Positions 14,301-26,721 of a stretch of 64,000 bases of DNA are shown one piece after another. The DNA comes from Lunularia cruciata. Lineage: Eukaryota; Streptophyta; Marchantiopsida; Lunulariales; Lunulariaceae. The first letter of the stretch is position 1. Every line of letters starts with the position of its first letter. Under the pieces are notes generated by a model, which made no database searches, had not been told where the DNA came from, and saw only the letters and a program-made list of their open reading frames with translations. The DNA lies in the NCBI GenBank assembly GCA_948567375.1, contig OX419760.1, positions 50,220,001 through 50,284,000 of the forward strand. The letters are read 5' to 3'. Both the position numbers and the translations under genes were made by a program.

Positions 14301-16528
14301 TCCGTTAACTCCTGAGGATGATTTCTCACTACTCCTTTGTGTTCAAACGGCATTGAATAATCTGGACTAAACTATCTTAACAAACAAATTCTTCTTACTT
14401 ACAAGGTATTTCATACCTTGAAAATTTTATAATATAAATTTGTTACACACATCGGTACATAAAAGAATTTATGTTATTATGTGTGGATATATGAACTTTA
14501 TTATCTGGGAGGATTATTTTGATAAAGCTTTAGTTGTTCTTTTCCATCTCTCACTATTATATACTATAGATTTGCTTACTCTTCCTATTATACATGACTA
14601 AAGATGAATTTGAGAAAGAAAAAAAATTGAAATTATAAATTCCCCCTGATTTTTGGTTTTCCTTATTTAAACTAGTAATATATGATTAATATATTGTAAA
14701 AATGTTGTATCTTGGAAAGATTGTACAAAACGTATGACCAAAACTTTTGATGTTGACTTAGAAGAATGTTAGCTAAATCTAGATCTATAGATTTCTCAGC
14801 AATTTGACTGCCTTGTTCTGTCAAATATTTAGTTAATCTATAATTTAATTAAAATTCTAATTATATCAAGAAAATGAATTTTTTTATTTGCTGCTATTGG
14901 AATTGCTCCGATTGAAAGACAATCTTTTGTCCATAAGACTTTATCTGTTCGGTAGAAAATAATGGTAAGAAATGTTATCCATAGTGGATATTTGTATAGT
15001 GAGGTATATTTTTTTTACATGCTTGCTTTACATAAAAGTATTGATTTTATCATGTTTAATTTTGTAGTCAATCTTTTTTTCTTGATATTATCCGAGTTGA
15101 TTTCCTATCATTCAATCGAGATTATTAATCTATATTTGATGAAATCTAGCTATAAATGAGATTGAAATGACTTCTTTGTTCAGTTCTTGTAGAGGCGCAT
15201 GTAATCTTATTCTTATTCAAAGTAAAGGCTTTACCTTTATGCATCTTCCTTGTAGATTGTGAAATCGATCTTCGGAGCGGTATGTTGTTAACCGATTCGT
15301 AGTAGGTCATCTTACTTCTAGGAAGAAATTACTAATATGACAAACAGATTACTAAAATATATTCCATATTGATAAGATAACATGTGTTGAAGACAAGGTC
15401 CAATTCATGCTAGTTTGTGGCTTGCTCTAAAGAATTGTCTAATCTTGTACGTGTCTCATATTTGGATAAGTTTGTAAAGTGTATAATTCTATATTTTTTA
15501 AATCAAAGTAAGTAGACAAATATATGGAAAGAATTTTGCATGCAAGAGATATGTATCCTAGAGCGTTCATTAGTGCATTTCAAATAGAAGTTGTCACTGT
15601 CCATAAAGATTTTGTAATATAATGTATGGATATCCATGAAATGCTTTATGTGTAAGGTCTTAGAGGTATTCTAAATTTTAGGGAAGAACTTATAATCATA
15701 AAAAACTTATGGATCATGATTTTTATGATCCATAGTGTAGAACACTATACATGTTACTAAGTTTTAATTATTTGTGGAGTTTGATGAGGTGTATTAATTA
15801 TATTTGAACTTTAATTTGAACATGGAGAACAAGGTCATCTATGTACCAATGAAGTGAGCAATTGTTATCTTTTGAAATGTCTTAGAACTTAAACCCAAGG
15901 AGTGAAAGAGTTGTGATGGGAGATGAGTTCTTCCCAATGTTTCTATTATATTTTCATTTTTGGTGAGAACTTTTCAATTTTTTGAGATTGTAAAATTCCG
16001 CATTGTAGTATATGTTAAATATATATATTTCTCATGAGAATTTTCAATTGTGTGAAATTGTAAGATGTCATGTTGTATCACATGGCATATATTCTTGAAG
16101 GAAATTAGGAAATGCATGCAAAAGCAGATCTTCTGTACAGATAGTGAAAGTGAAATTGACTTTCATAAATAGGAAATAGATGAACGAGATTAGAAGAGTA
16201 AGATTTGTTAAAATTAGATGAAACATGGAATGATAACAATCCTCATAAAATTCTCAAAGATAGAAGAGACTCAAAGTAGCAAGTGGAGAATTTCTACAAT
16301 ATTTTCAGAAGAAAACTAGATAGTATACTAAGGGAAAATTGGATATACAAAGGATCAAAAGCAAATTAGTAAAAAAAAAAAGACTAGACAACATTCTCAA
16401 AAGAAATTGGGCAAAGAAGGGAAGCGAGAAGAAAGTATGTAATTTGAAAGAGAGAAGAGATTATTTCAAAGGAGAAAAGAAGAGAGTTAACAAAGAGAAA
16501 AGAGAATATATTGAAAATCCCAAGCGAG
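11397..16528. other. POLD3 upstream region and AT-rich intergenic DNA, no supported gene
   Basis: The first few hundred bases probably hold the POLD3 promoter and 5' UTR. Two short minus-strand frames at 11530-11733 and 11746-12090 show no recognisable domain. From about 12.4 kb the DNA is very AT-rich with no coding signal. Small repeats occur: a direct repeat of about 61-bp period at 12762-12880, a diverged 72-bp direct repeat at 15964-16108, and a short hairpin at 15709-15734. The last 90 bases before 16528 resemble 29880-29990. Confidence 0.5.
12762..12880. repeat. Two-copy direct repeat, 61-bp period
   Basis: The block starting tgaaagtaaccaaaaa at 12762 recurs at 12823 with a few substitutions, both copies reading through an accatgtcatc segment. 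It lies in non-coding AT-rich DNA. Confidence 0.65.
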
Positions 16529-17028
16529 TGTAATACCATATTATCTAGAGGTGAAAATTAACTTGGTAACATCTAGAAGGATGTTGTATATGATGGGCTA
16601 GTAGATCAAATAGAGATGTCACCAAAAGGGTACTTCTACTAATAGTGCACAAGCAAAAATAGCTTGAAAACTTTAGAGCCAATTTTAGGAGCCAACTTGA
16701 ATGAATTAGGCATTGAAAATGAAAAGATTTACTTCCCTTGGAGGGAATAGGCTTGTCTTCTCTCCCCCTTGTTCATCTCATTGAGAGCTATCTAACAGTA
16801 TCTCACCAACGTGATTATGAACTTCCTACAAGAAGATTCCCTTTGGTCAAACATGTTTGACCAACTAGATAGGACAAGGATCAACATGTCACCCATCCAT
16901 GCAACTAATCTAAGGGTGCAGCTTGTTGACAGGTCACCAATCATTATATATGATCCAAGGATGGAGCTTCCTTTGCTATATAATAAAGAGAAGGTGCTCC
17001 TTTGGGGCATCGAAGTGAAGTGAAGTTT
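16529..17028 (+). repeat. 5' LTR of the older Gypsy element (3' border approximate)
   Basis: Begins TGTAATACC and matches the 3' LTR at 27633 onward with many substitutions, through the gagaaggtgctcctttgggg block (16987 onward). After that the two LTRs diverge and I cannot fix the right border. The strong divergence compared with the inner element's LTR pair indicates an older insertion. Confidence 0.7.
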
Positions 17029-17408
17029 GTGTGCGACAAAACAACATGAGAAATGAGAGTATATCTCGTTTATCATTTTGGAGTAGAATTCATGGACATA
17101 GTGATGAATTCTCCAAACCTATGGAGGTATATGACAAGAGTGGGACTTGACAATCTACATTTTGTTATGATGTTATGGATCTGAATGTGCCAAATCCTCA
17201 TCCTTTCAACATGCAAGTAGAAATCTGTTATGTGGTTAGACCAAAAGTGATGTTTAGGGATTTTGTAGTCCATACTTTGGTGAGGAATATTACAACAAAT
17301 GATAGACTCTAAGGTCCCAATGGTAGTTCTAATATTTTGGTCTCTCTCTCAAGAGATCATATTAACTCTCTATTGAAGTAGGAAGTAGCAATTAAACATT
17401 GGTCATGT

Positions 17409-18400
17409 GTAGGAATCATGGATCCACAACTGCACGAGTTGATGCAAAGAATGTAGGGGGTGTTGAACGAGTTTTGAAAGATCAAGATGACCATGGAGGA
17501 GTTGCAAAATCAAGTATGTACCATCAAGAATGATCAGGTAATGCAAGAAAGGGAGCCGTCCAAACAGCCAGCACCAGGGATTGAACTACCTGGAGAGTTA
17601 CTCATGTCGAGGACAATGATCCCAATCAACAACCAAACCACATTGTTATTACAAATGAAAGAAACATACAGATTGAGCCTTACAAGGGACAAGGTTCCAT
17701 ATGAGTAATGGGAAATTGGATGTCAAGATTGAATCGATACCTTTGATTGTTCATAACTTAGATCACTGATCATTTTGTAGGTGTATTTGCATGGGGGTAC
17801 TTGATTGATAAAGCACTCACATAGTATGATGCTTGGGAATGATCATTATTGGGAGAAGGAGGAGAGGCCACTTGGACAACCATGCAAGAAAGGCTGCTCA
17901 AGAATTTTTAATATGTGGATTTTGTGCAAATAGCCCAAACCAAACTCAAGGGGTTGAAGTAGAAGAATAGCATACAAGAATATGCAGAGGTGTTTCTTGA
18001 TCTATAGGTTGCAATAACCGATATGAGTCTAGCCAAAGCTCTTGACAATTTCAAAAGGAGATTAGAACAGCGGATTTGTCAAGAGTTGATTGTACAAAAT
18101 CCTTGCACTAATTTTGAAGCCATTGCTTGTGCTCAAAGAATAGCAAGGGCGCTTGGAGGAGGTGAAGCTATATCATCAATGAAAAACTATTGGGCTAAGA
18201 CACACCATTTTGGAGGACTAGCTCCTATGGAATTGGGCAACATTCAGTTCCAAGACAAAGGAGAAAGATCCCTCCAAGGAGAACGAGGACGGATCAAAGA
18301 AAGAAGACAAGGAGTTCCATGGGGAGAAGGGGCAGAACAATGATGCTACTAAAATTGTGGCCAAATTGAGCAAATAGCCATCAATTTCCATGCTTCTTAT
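17409..18400 (+). pseudogene. gag remnant of the older Gypsy element
   Basis: The region reads as a broken capsid gene. An early methionine frame near 17418 is soon closed by stops, and a coiled segment around 17490-17700 reads MTMEELQNQV. A clear capsid C-terminal part at 18023-18343 ends in a PMELGN-type motif. Directly after it a CCHC zinc knuckle is still visible as CYxNCGQ, with later ligand residues changed and an in-frame stop inside. Several frameshifts separate the pieces, so no intact Gag can be made. Confidence 0.7.
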
Positions 18401-20480
18401 CTTAGAGGCCCTCGATCTCCATACAAGCAATCTTTGACCACATGGAAAGACAAATCATAGAGGACAATGCTAAAATCCTATTGGAAAACAAAGATCACCA
18501 ATAAATGTACCTCTTGTTCGTATTGGCTCGATGAAGAAGTGTATAAGCGGAAGAAGGAAGGCAACAAGTGTGCAAAGGTGGAGGAAGACAAACACACAAT
18601 TAATTGTCATAAATGGAGTCCTAAAAGGCAATCCAATGAGAGTGCTGATAGAGCTTGGAGTAATAGAGAATTTCCTATCTCTCTATATTGCAATAAAATT
18701 GTAGATGGAACTACAAAAGGATGACAATGACGTAATAGAGTTACCTAATGTTCAAACAGAGAGGATTTAGTAATCACTTAAAAAGGTAGTACTCTCTAGA
18801 GGAGATTATCAAGAAGCAATTGAGTAGTGGGTGATATAGTTAGCTCATTATGATATGATCTTAAGCGTGCCATGGATGGAGCTCTATAACCCCACGGTGG
18901 ATTGCAGAAAGAAAGTAGTGAGAACTAGTCAATGGAAGATCTTTGGGGTTAAAGAAAGATCACAAAGGCAAGATCTACCTCTTTATGCTACTTTGTAGCA
19001 AAAATTGTAGTAGCAAAAAGATTTGCCTCTTTTTGCTACTAAAATTGTGGCCAAATCCTGATTTGGCCATAGGAACCACATTTATTAGTAAGACCAATAG
19101 ATGTTTCATGGGTCTAATAAGAGAAGTCCAAAGTGCTCAACACAATGGACAAATTCCTAAGAAATTGAAAGATGTGGTCAATGAGTTTCAAGATGTCTCT
19201 TTGGATGAATTACATGCAGGTTTACCACCAAAAGGAGAGTAGATCATAAAATTGAGATACTTCTTAGAAATATACCTCCTTGTAAGGTCCCATATTGACT
19301 ATCACCTCATGAGTTGGAGGAATGTAAGGCTCAAATTGAGGCTATGTTGTAGAAGGGGTTTATCCAACCTAACATATCACCATGTGGGTCTCTTGTATTG
19401 TTTGTGAAGAAGAAGGACGAAACAATGTGCATGTGAATTGACTAACGGGGACTAAATCAACAAATAGTGAAGAATAAATACCCATTACCTTGCATGGATG
19501 ACTTGTTTGATCAACTCAATGGGGCAAGGCACTTCACCAAACTTGATATATAGAGCGTTACAACCAAATCAAGATTGTAGAGGAAGACATACATAAAATG
19601 GCCTTTCAAACAAGGTATGGTCACTTTGAGTACTTGGTGATGCCGTTTGGCCTCACCAACGCTCCAGCCACTTTCATGGGTTTGATGAATGACATAATTT
19701 GTCAATACTTGGATAATTTTCATTTTCCTTGATGACATCTTAGTCTATAGTAGGACGATGATAGAGCACAAGCAACATTTGCAAGCAATCCTCCAAATTC
19801 TATGATAAATCAATTGTATGCCAAAATCTCAAGGTGTGAGTTTGGCAAAATTGAAGTTGACTACTTAAGGCATAGAGTAAGTGAAGGAGGTATCCAATTG
19901 CTAACAAATAGAATAGAGGTCATCCAAAAATAAGGTGCTCTAGAACATCAGACTCAACTCAAGAGTTTTTTTGGGATTGATGGGTTTTATCATCAATTTT
20001 TCAAGGACTTCTCCTAGATTACACAACCTCTAACAACACTATTGGGCAATGGGAAGAAGTGGATATGAGGAACTGCACAAGAATTGGACTTTTAGGAGTT
20101 GAAAGATGCATTAATACATGCACTAATTTTGAAATGGTATGACCCAAAACTCCCAATCAAGATGGCTATAGATGCATTAGGCATAGCAATAGGAGTAGTC
20201 CTACAACAAGAGTGGTAGGATGGATGGCACTCAATTGCATATTTCTCTCATAAGTTGTTATCAATAGAACATAATTATCACACCACTAAACAAGAAGAGC
20301 TAGTTATTGTCCTTGCAACCAAGCATTGGAAGCACTATCTTGGTGAAAAGGCATTTGTGGTAGAGATGGACCACAAACTTCTAGTCTACCTCGAGACATA
20401 AAAATATCTTTCTCATCAATAGATTTGATAGCCAAAGCAAAGACAACAATTCAATATGACAATCATATACATGGAAGGCA
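18401..20480 (+). pseudogene. pol remnant (reverse transcriptase and RNase H) of the older Gypsy element
   Basis: Reverse transcriptase blocks can be read across three frames from about 19240: a PCKVPY segment, GSLVLFVKKKDE, a YPLP segment, FTKLDI, and the catalytic block [11 protein letters not shown] near 19725-19755. The RNase H part follows at about 20050-20450, with tether sequence and a TxxxQEELV-like block. Multiple TAG and TAA codons interrupt the frame. The protease region between gag and RT is too degraded to place. Confidence 0.75.
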
Positions 20481-21105
20481 AGAAGCAACTTGCAAATGCA
20501 TTCACTCGGATGCCGATGGCAAACAATCTGGTGGTGGAAGTCAAGATGACCCCTAAATTCTGGCCAAAGATTCTTGTTGCTACAAAAATTGATCCACATA
20601 TTGTATGTGCTCTATCATCCAAAGGTGTCACTAGCACCCAAGGACTCATCTTTTGTGATGGTAAGTTATGGATCCTAGATGTCACGGATCTAAGAACCAC
20701 CATCCAAGCAGAATGTCATGATTCCGCCATTGCAGGTCATGTTGGAATGGATAAGACCTTGTATGCAGTCAAATGCAATTATTATTGGCCCAAATAAATA
20801 ACAATGTGATGGAATATGTTTAGAGCTACCTACTTTGTCAACAAAATAAAGCTTCTAATCAAGCTTCCACAAGACTCCTTCAACTCCTCCCTACTCCTAT
20901 ACAACATTGGGAACAAGTAAACATGGATCTAGTTTGTGAACTACCCAAGACCACCTTAAGGTTTGACTCCATTGTAGTCTTTGTTGACCAACTCAACAAA
21001 ATGATTCATGTGCATCCTACCACCAAGGATGTGACTACCCTGCAACTAGCTCAATTATACTTAGATGTAGTTTTCTCTAACCGTGGCTTGTCTTTAGTGC
21101 TCATC
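20481..21105 (+). pseudogene. Integrase N-terminal half of the older Gypsy element
   Basis: A frame at 20456-20797 ends in the integrase HHCC-type segment (HVGMDKTLYAVK, then YYWPK). The catalytic core resumes at 20923 with MDLVCELPKT and VFVDQLNKMIHVHP, containing the first core Asp region. The frame is cut at LVLI by the inner element's 5' LTR. The continuation of the same core is found on the other side of the inner element. Confidence 0.8.
21101..21105 (+). repeat. Left target-site duplication of the inner Gypsy element
   Basis: The pentamer tcatc precedes the inner 5' LTR, and ttatc follows the inner 3' LTR at 26722-26726. There is one mismatch. The rejoined outer integrase reading supports the duplication being genuine. 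Confidence 0.7.
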
Positions 21106-21514
21106 TGTAACAATATGGAGTTTAGCGACGAAGTTAGTCGGGCTTACGAAGTAGAGAATAAGACAAAATAGCCTAGAATATTCTAGAAGTATCTAAGAAG
21201 CTTCTTGGGAAGCTTCCTAACTAGTTAACTTATGCCCTAAGCAGATAGCTTCTAGAAGCTTCTAACTAGCTTAGCTTGCACTCCAAGTAGGCGGCTTCTA
21301 GAAGAAAGCTTCTTGAGAAGCTTCCTGGTTAACTTGGCTTGCACTCCAAGAAAGTGGCTCAAGGAAACTTCTTGAGAAGCTTCATGGGTCTTGTATGTTA
21401 CCTATAAATACCAAAGCCAAAGCTCATGCTAGGCATTCGGATTTTTCCTTCATTCAAGTGTCCCAATGTGAGTTTCCATTCTCCTATTTCTCTCCTCGGT
21501 TTCAGTCTTTTACA
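21106..21514 (+). repeat. 5' LTR of the inner Gypsy element
   Basis: Starts TGTAACAATATGG and ends TCTTTTACA. It differs from the 3' LTR by a modest number of substitutions and lacks 14 bases present there. It is rich in short repeats and palindromes built on aagcttct, which probably explains the indel. A TATAAATA box sits near 21403-21410. Confidence 0.92.
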
Positions 21515-21515
21515 T

Positions 21516-21527
21516 TGGTATCAGAGC
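21516..21527 (+). promoter_or_regulatory. Primer-binding site for initiator methionine tRNA
   Basis: TGGTATCAGAGC directly follows the 5' LTR after one base. This is the classical plant LTR-retrotransposon primer site complementary to the 3' end of tRNA-iMet. Confidence 0.93.
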
Positions 21528-21785
21528 AGGAATGGGATGGATGGAATTTATGGACCACCAAATCCACTTCCGCCAAACCATTGGGACTTTCATGTCCAGA
21601 TATTACCAAAGCATCGTTTCACACAATTCATCACCTCGCGCTTTGGGCAGGATTTTCTACATATGATCACTGTGTCAGAGGAACCCTTGATACTTCCAGT
21701 TGTAACTTATGGAGAACGGTGGACGTGTTGTATTTATGTGTTAATCAATTAGATAAATTGAGGGTAGTGGAATAGAGTAGTAGCA

Positions 21786-22640
21786 ATGGCGGCAATACCG
21801 GATGTTATCTTTGCAATGCAACAACAAATCAAGCATCTTACTCAATTGTTGGATGAAGGAGACCAGCAACGACGAGAACAGCTAGACAGAGCACCAGTTC
21901 GAGATAGAGAAGATCGCATTTGATTTCCGAAACCCAAGGTGTTTGAAGGCAAGAATCTTCCAAGCACAATAGAGAATTTTGTGTTTGAGTGCAAATGTTA
22001 CTTTGAAGCCACCAATCTTCAAGACAAGCGAAAACAAATTCTCTTGGCTTCTAGCCAATTGGATGGCGTGGCAAAACTTTGGTGGCGATTCCGAGTAGAA
22101 AGAGCTGAACGACAAATTGTTACACCAATTTTGACATGGGCTGAATTCAAAGATGCAATACTTGGTCAATTTCAAACTATAAATGCCACCCGAGCCGCAC
22201 GAGATAAATTGGCGGAGTTGAGGCAGATTGGTTCAATGAGAAGCTACATCACACAATTTCAGAACATCATCATGCAGATTCCAGATATCCAAGAGGGTGA
22301 AGTTTTGGATCAATTTGTGCAAGGATTGAAGGTGAATCACGAACCAAATTGGAGGTGACCATGCGGGAGCCACAAAATGTGGAAGAAGCCATGCAATTGG
22401 CTGAGCGTTTTGATTCCTTGGTTGCGACAACTTGGTCTCGACCTCGACCTACACAAAACCTACCAGTATCACGAGTGGAAGGACCGGTACCAATGGAGAT
22501 TGATGCTATCCAACGAAGACCACTTGGCACAGCAGATAGAGAAAGATTATGACAAAATAGAGGTTGCTTTTATTGTCGCCAAGTTGGACATTGCATTACT
22601 AAATGTCCACTTAGGAATGGGCGACCTTGACAAGTTGCCC
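21786..22640 (+). pseudogene. gag of the inner Gypsy element, interrupted
   Basis: The frame opens with ATG at 21786 (MAAIPDVIFAMQQQ). It is stopped once near 21920 and continues through a capsid domain with a WWRF segment and LVxFxxxx-type helices. A frameshift lies near 22355, after which the reading continues with REPQNVEEAMQLAERF and PMEIDA. It ends in a CX2CX4HX4C zinc knuckle (CFYCRQVGHCITKC) at about 22565-22606. One stop and one or two frame changes separate an otherwise recognisable Gag. Confidence 0.85.
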
Positions 22641-22716
22641 AGATAAAGTTTGTGGAACAGAATGATCAGGGAAACGAAGAATCCCAGTAGGAGATTTTGA
22701 GCCGCCTACTGGGAGC

Positions 22717-24897
22717 TTGATTAGTTCCAATGGGATTGAAGGCTCAACCTATGCAAGTTTGTTTCACTTGCAAGGTACAATATCTAATCGGGGTTGTAGG
22801 ATTTTGGTTGATTTTGGAAGTTCAAAGAATTGCATGTCTATGCAAGTAGCAAAGGAATTGGGTATTCCTATCAAGCCGGTGTTTGGAGGTAGTTTGATGA
22901 TAGTGGATGGTAGAAAGGGTTCTGCATTTCACACCTCACATCTTGTTACCTTCAAGATTGGGAAGGAGTATTTGGAGTGTATGAGGTTTGTAGTGGCACC
23001 TCTACACTATGATATCATTTTGGGTCTACCTTGGCTTGAAAGTCATAAGGTTCAATTCGATTGGACCCGACGACAAATTCAAGTACAACACCAAGGTAGA
23101 AAATTCCAATTAGGTTGTCTGGCACCTTTGAGTAAGACGCCTAAGAATAGTCAGTCCCAAGATGGGAAGTTTGTCGAGAAGGTAGTCATAGAGCAAATCT
23201 GGAAGGGAGATGAGTCCCAAGATGGGAAGTTTGCCAAGAAGGCAACCATAGAGCAAGCTTGGAAGAGAGATGGGTCCTTGGAAGGGAAGTTTGTTAATGA
23301 AGCGGCCATAGAGCAAGCTTTGGAGGAAGATAAGTCTGTATTTGCGGTGTGGATCAAGATGATTGCACAAAAACAATCTGAGGAGGGCCAAGAGCCTCAT
23401 CAAGCAATGGTTGATCGGATAGTTCAGGAGTTTGCAGATGTGTTTCTGGATGATCTGCCAAAGGGATTACCCTCCAATCGAGGTATGCCCTTCAAGATCG
23501 AGTTATTGTCAGGGAGTACTCTAGTGAGTAGACCAATCTATTGGCTCTCACCAAAGGAGTTGGAGGAGTTGCAAACAACACTTATAGAGTTGTTGGAGAA
23601 GGATTTCATACGACATAGTACCTCTCCCTGGGGAACACTGGTACTATTTGTTCCAAAGAAGGATGGAGAACTTTGTTTCTCTATTGATTACCATGGACTC
23701 AATAAGCAAACCGCAAAGAATGCATATCCCTTGCCTCGGATCAATGACCTACTTGATCAACTAAGCGGAGCACGCTACTTTTCCAAGTTGGATCTTTGTA
23801 GTGGCTATTGGAAAATTCCTATTGAAGGAGAGGACATGCAAAAGACTACTTTTTGCACAAGGTATGGACATTTTGAGTGGAGAGTTCTACCCTTCGGACT
23901 CACTAATGCTCCAGCAATCTTCATGGATCAGATGCACCGGGTGTTGGAGGGACTATTGGATCGGTCCATGGTGGTGTTCTTAGATGATATCTTGATCTAT
24001 AGTAGGACACAGGCAGAACACGTGAATCATGTGCGAGAAGTCCTAAGACAACTACGACAATGGAAATTTTACTGCAAGAAGTCAAAGTGTGCTTTTTGGT
24101 AGAAGGAGGTAACCTTTTTGGGTCATAAGATCTCATCAGAGGGGATCAAGATGGAAGAAGAGAAGATCAAGGCCATTACTGATTGGCCTACCCCAAAGGA
24201 TGCTACAGAAGTATAAGCATTCAATGGATTGGCCAGTTTTTACCAACGGTTCATCCACTATTATGCTCACATGGCTGCACCATTGACTGACCTCTTGGGA
24301 AAGAACTCAAGCTTCCAGTGGACCACCAAGCATGAAGAAGCATTCCAGAAGTTAAAGCATATGGTGTCTTCAAGACCTATTCTTCAACCATATGATCCTC
24401 AACTACCTTGTGTGGTTGATTTTGATGCTTCTAACTTTGCAATTGGAGCTGTGTTGCAACAAGAATTTCCAGATGGACTACATTCTATTGCCTTTGTATC
24501 TTGCCGACTAAATACAGCTGAAAGAAATTACTTTGCTCAAGATCAGGAACAACTTGCAATGGTATATGCCACCAAGGTATGGAGGCATTATCTCTTGGGG
24601 AAACAAGTGATCATGCAAACTGATCACAAGCCATTGTTGCAGACCTTACACTTGGAGCACATGAAGAGTCGGCATTATCAATGGGAAGAGCAACTCCAAT
24701 TGTTTGACATCAAACTTGAGTACAAACCAGGTCGGTTCCATGTCATCCTTGATGCTCTATCACGACAACCTGATTTGAAGGATCTTCCTCTCATCATGGC
24801 GGCATTTACAACGGTGTCCATTGACCCTAAGGTCCAAATGAGTTTCAATCAGCTCTACAACAAGATCCCTTCTTCCAAATGGTACACGGTTGTCTAA
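22717..24897 (+). pseudogene. pol (protease, reverse transcriptase, RNase H) of the inner Gypsy element, with in-frame stops
   Basis: Uninterrupted from 22717 to a TAG at 24100. The protease motif reads LVDFGSS where the family has a DSG- or DTG-type triad, so the residue after Asp is altered. The IILGLPWL flap region follows. A tandem degenerate linker of three repeats ([10 protein letters not shown]-type) lies at about 23150-23330. The reverse transcriptase shows [32 protein letters not shown] and the catalytic [10 protein letters not shown]. After the TAG the same frame gives the connection domain, a TAA at 24214, then RNase H with DFDASNFAIGAVLQQ, TDHKPL and DALSR. The catalytic carboxylates appear intact. 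The lesions are few, which suggests recent decay. Confidence 0.92.
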
Positions 24898-25910
24898 CAA
24901 CATGCGACAAGGAGTACAACACCTTCTCTTTCAAGGAAGGCCTTTTATTCCATGCATACTGGATCTATGTTCCAGCCAGAGGTGATCTTCAACTTGTGCG
25001 CCTTCAAGAAGCCCATGATTTACCAATAGCTGGTCACATGGGAGTGGACAAGACCTTGGGCACCCTTCAACACCAATGGTGGTGGCCCAACATGACACGA
25101 GATGTTTGAGACTTTGTCCGATCATGTGAGAGTTGCCAACGGAACAAGGCCAGCAACCAGAGGCCGAGTGGACTCCTTCAACCACTCGCCATTCCATCCG
25201 CTCGCTGGGAGCATGTGAGCTTAGATTTCATCACATCCTTTCCAAAGACAAAACAAGGATACACCGCAATCGTGGTATTTGTGGATAAGCTTAGTAAGCA
25301 AATCCACTTGGCACCAACCTGTGATACCGTGGATGCTCCAACCTTAGCGCAAATCTACTTCAACAATGTCTTCAAGCATCATGGGATGCCACGTGTACTC
25401 ATCTCCGACCGTGATCCTTGATTTACTGGGAAGTTTTGGCAAGCACTCTTCCAGATACTCGGCACCAAGCTTGCTTTGTCCACGGCCTATCATCCTCAGA
25501 CTGATGGACAAACTGAACACGCAAATCGTACATTGGAGGATATGTTGCGGGCCTTTGTCAATGTCCACCAAACCAACTAGGATGAATGTCTTGCACAACA
25601 ATTCCAAACAGGCAAGCACCGGATTTTCTCCCTTCTTTCTCAATTTTGGCCAAGATCCGTTTGATCTAGATTCTCTTCTTGCTCCCCCTCTCTCTCAGGT
25701 TTCTCATACTTCCACATTCTTGACCACTATATCCCAATCTCTCCAACAAGCCAAGTCTCACCTTCTTGTTGCTCAGAATTGCCAAAAACAATATGTGGAC
25801 CACCATTGTCTTGATCTCACCTTTGAAGTTGGTGATAAAGTCATGTTATCCTCTAATAACCTCCCTCTCTCACTTGATACCCAAGTTCGTAAACTTGTTC
25901 CTAATTGAAT
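24898..25910 (+). pseudogene. Integrase of the inner Gypsy element, broken
   Basis: The zinc-binding part reads LPIAGHMGVDKTLGTLQHQ with a WWWPNM block and a CESCQRNK pair, interrupted by TGA at 25107. The DDE core follows: SLDFITSFPKT carries the first Asp and ISDRDP the second, after which TGA at 25419 interrupts it. The TDGQTEHANRTLEDML block carries the Glu, and TAG follows at 25578. Beyond that the reading shifts frame and a GKY/DPF-type tail appears. All three catalytic positions are still encoded. Confidence 0.88.
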
Positions 25911-25949
25911 AGGACTCTTTGATATCACCCACATTGTCTCTCCTGTTGC

Positions 25950-26232
25950 TTATCAACTTGCCTTGCCTTGTCACATGCGTATCCATCATGTCTTTCATGT
26001 TTCCAAGTTGAAACCATTTGTTCCTTACCCCTCTTCCTTTTCCTCTCGAGTCCAACCTCCTCCTCTGCCTATCCCTATCAATGATCATGAGGAGTACAAA
26101 GTTGATCATATCCTTGTGCGTCATTATATTCAACGAGGCCGTCGCCAACATACAGAGTACAAGGTCCTTTGGAAAGGGTATCCCCTTCATGATGCCACAT
26201 GGGAACCTCTTTCCCACCTCCAAAATGCATAG
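25950..26232 (+). pseudogene. Integrase tail and chromodomain of the inner Gypsy element
   Basis: The frame reads an HVFHVSKLKPF segment typical of the end of Gypsy integrases. A chromodomain follows, with EYKVDHILVRHY, then YKVLWKGYPLHDATWEPLSHL and a stop. Aromatic residues at the expected cage positions are largely retained. Chromodomains of this type steer insertion to methylated-histone chromatin. Confidence 0.92.
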
Positions 26233-26285
26233 ATGGCCATCAAGTAATTTGAAGCTTCACTGGTGACAAGGACGTCACCAACTAG

Positions 26286-26298
26286 CGACGGGGGAATA
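26286..26298 (+). promoter_or_regulatory. Polypurine tract of the inner element
   Basis: A purine-rich stretch (gcgacgggggaata) ends immediately before the TG of the 3' LTR. This is the expected position of the plus-strand primer. Confidence 0.75.
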
Positions 26299-26721
26299 TG
26301 TAACAATATGGAGTTTAGTGACAAAGTTAGTTGGGCTTACGAAGTAGAGAATAAGACAAAATAGCCTAGAATATTCTAGAAGTATCTAAGAAGCTTCTTG
26401 GGAAGCTTCCCAACTAGTTAACTTATGCCCTAAGCAGGTAGCTTCTAGAAGGAAGCTTCTAGAAGCTTCTAACTAGCTTAGCTTGCACTCCAAGTAGGCG
26501 GCTTCTAGAAGGAAGCTTCTTGAGAAGCTTCTTGGTTAACTTGGCTTGCACTCCAAGAAAGTGGCTCAAGGAAGCTTCTTGAGAAGCTTCATGGGTCCTG
26601 TATGTTACCTATAAATACCAAAGCCGAAGCTCAGGCTAGGCATTCGGAGTTTTCCTTCATTCAAGTGTCCCAATGTGAGTTTCCATTCTCCTATTTCTCT
26701 CCTCGGTTTCAGTCTTTTACA
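26299..26721 (+). repeat. 3' LTR of the inner Gypsy element
   Basis: Same borders as the 5' LTR (TGTAACA to TTTTACA), with 14 extra bases made of an additional gaagcttcta-like unit. The following pentamer ttatc is the right target duplication. Confidence 0.92.

Larger units (their letters stand above)
21106..26721 (+). mobile_element. Younger chromodomain Gypsy (chromovirus) LTR-retrotransposon nested in the older one
   Basis: All landmarks of a Gypsy element are present: LTRs of 409 and 423 bp beginning TGTAACA and ending TTTTACA, a primer-binding site, gag with zinc knuckle, protease, reverse transcriptase, RNase H, integrase, chromodomain and a polypurine tract. The element disrupts the integrase of the older element in the same orientation. 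Coding integrity is far better than in the host element, yet several in-frame stops (24100, 24214, 25107, 25419, 25578) and frameshifts make it defective. Confidence 0.93.
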
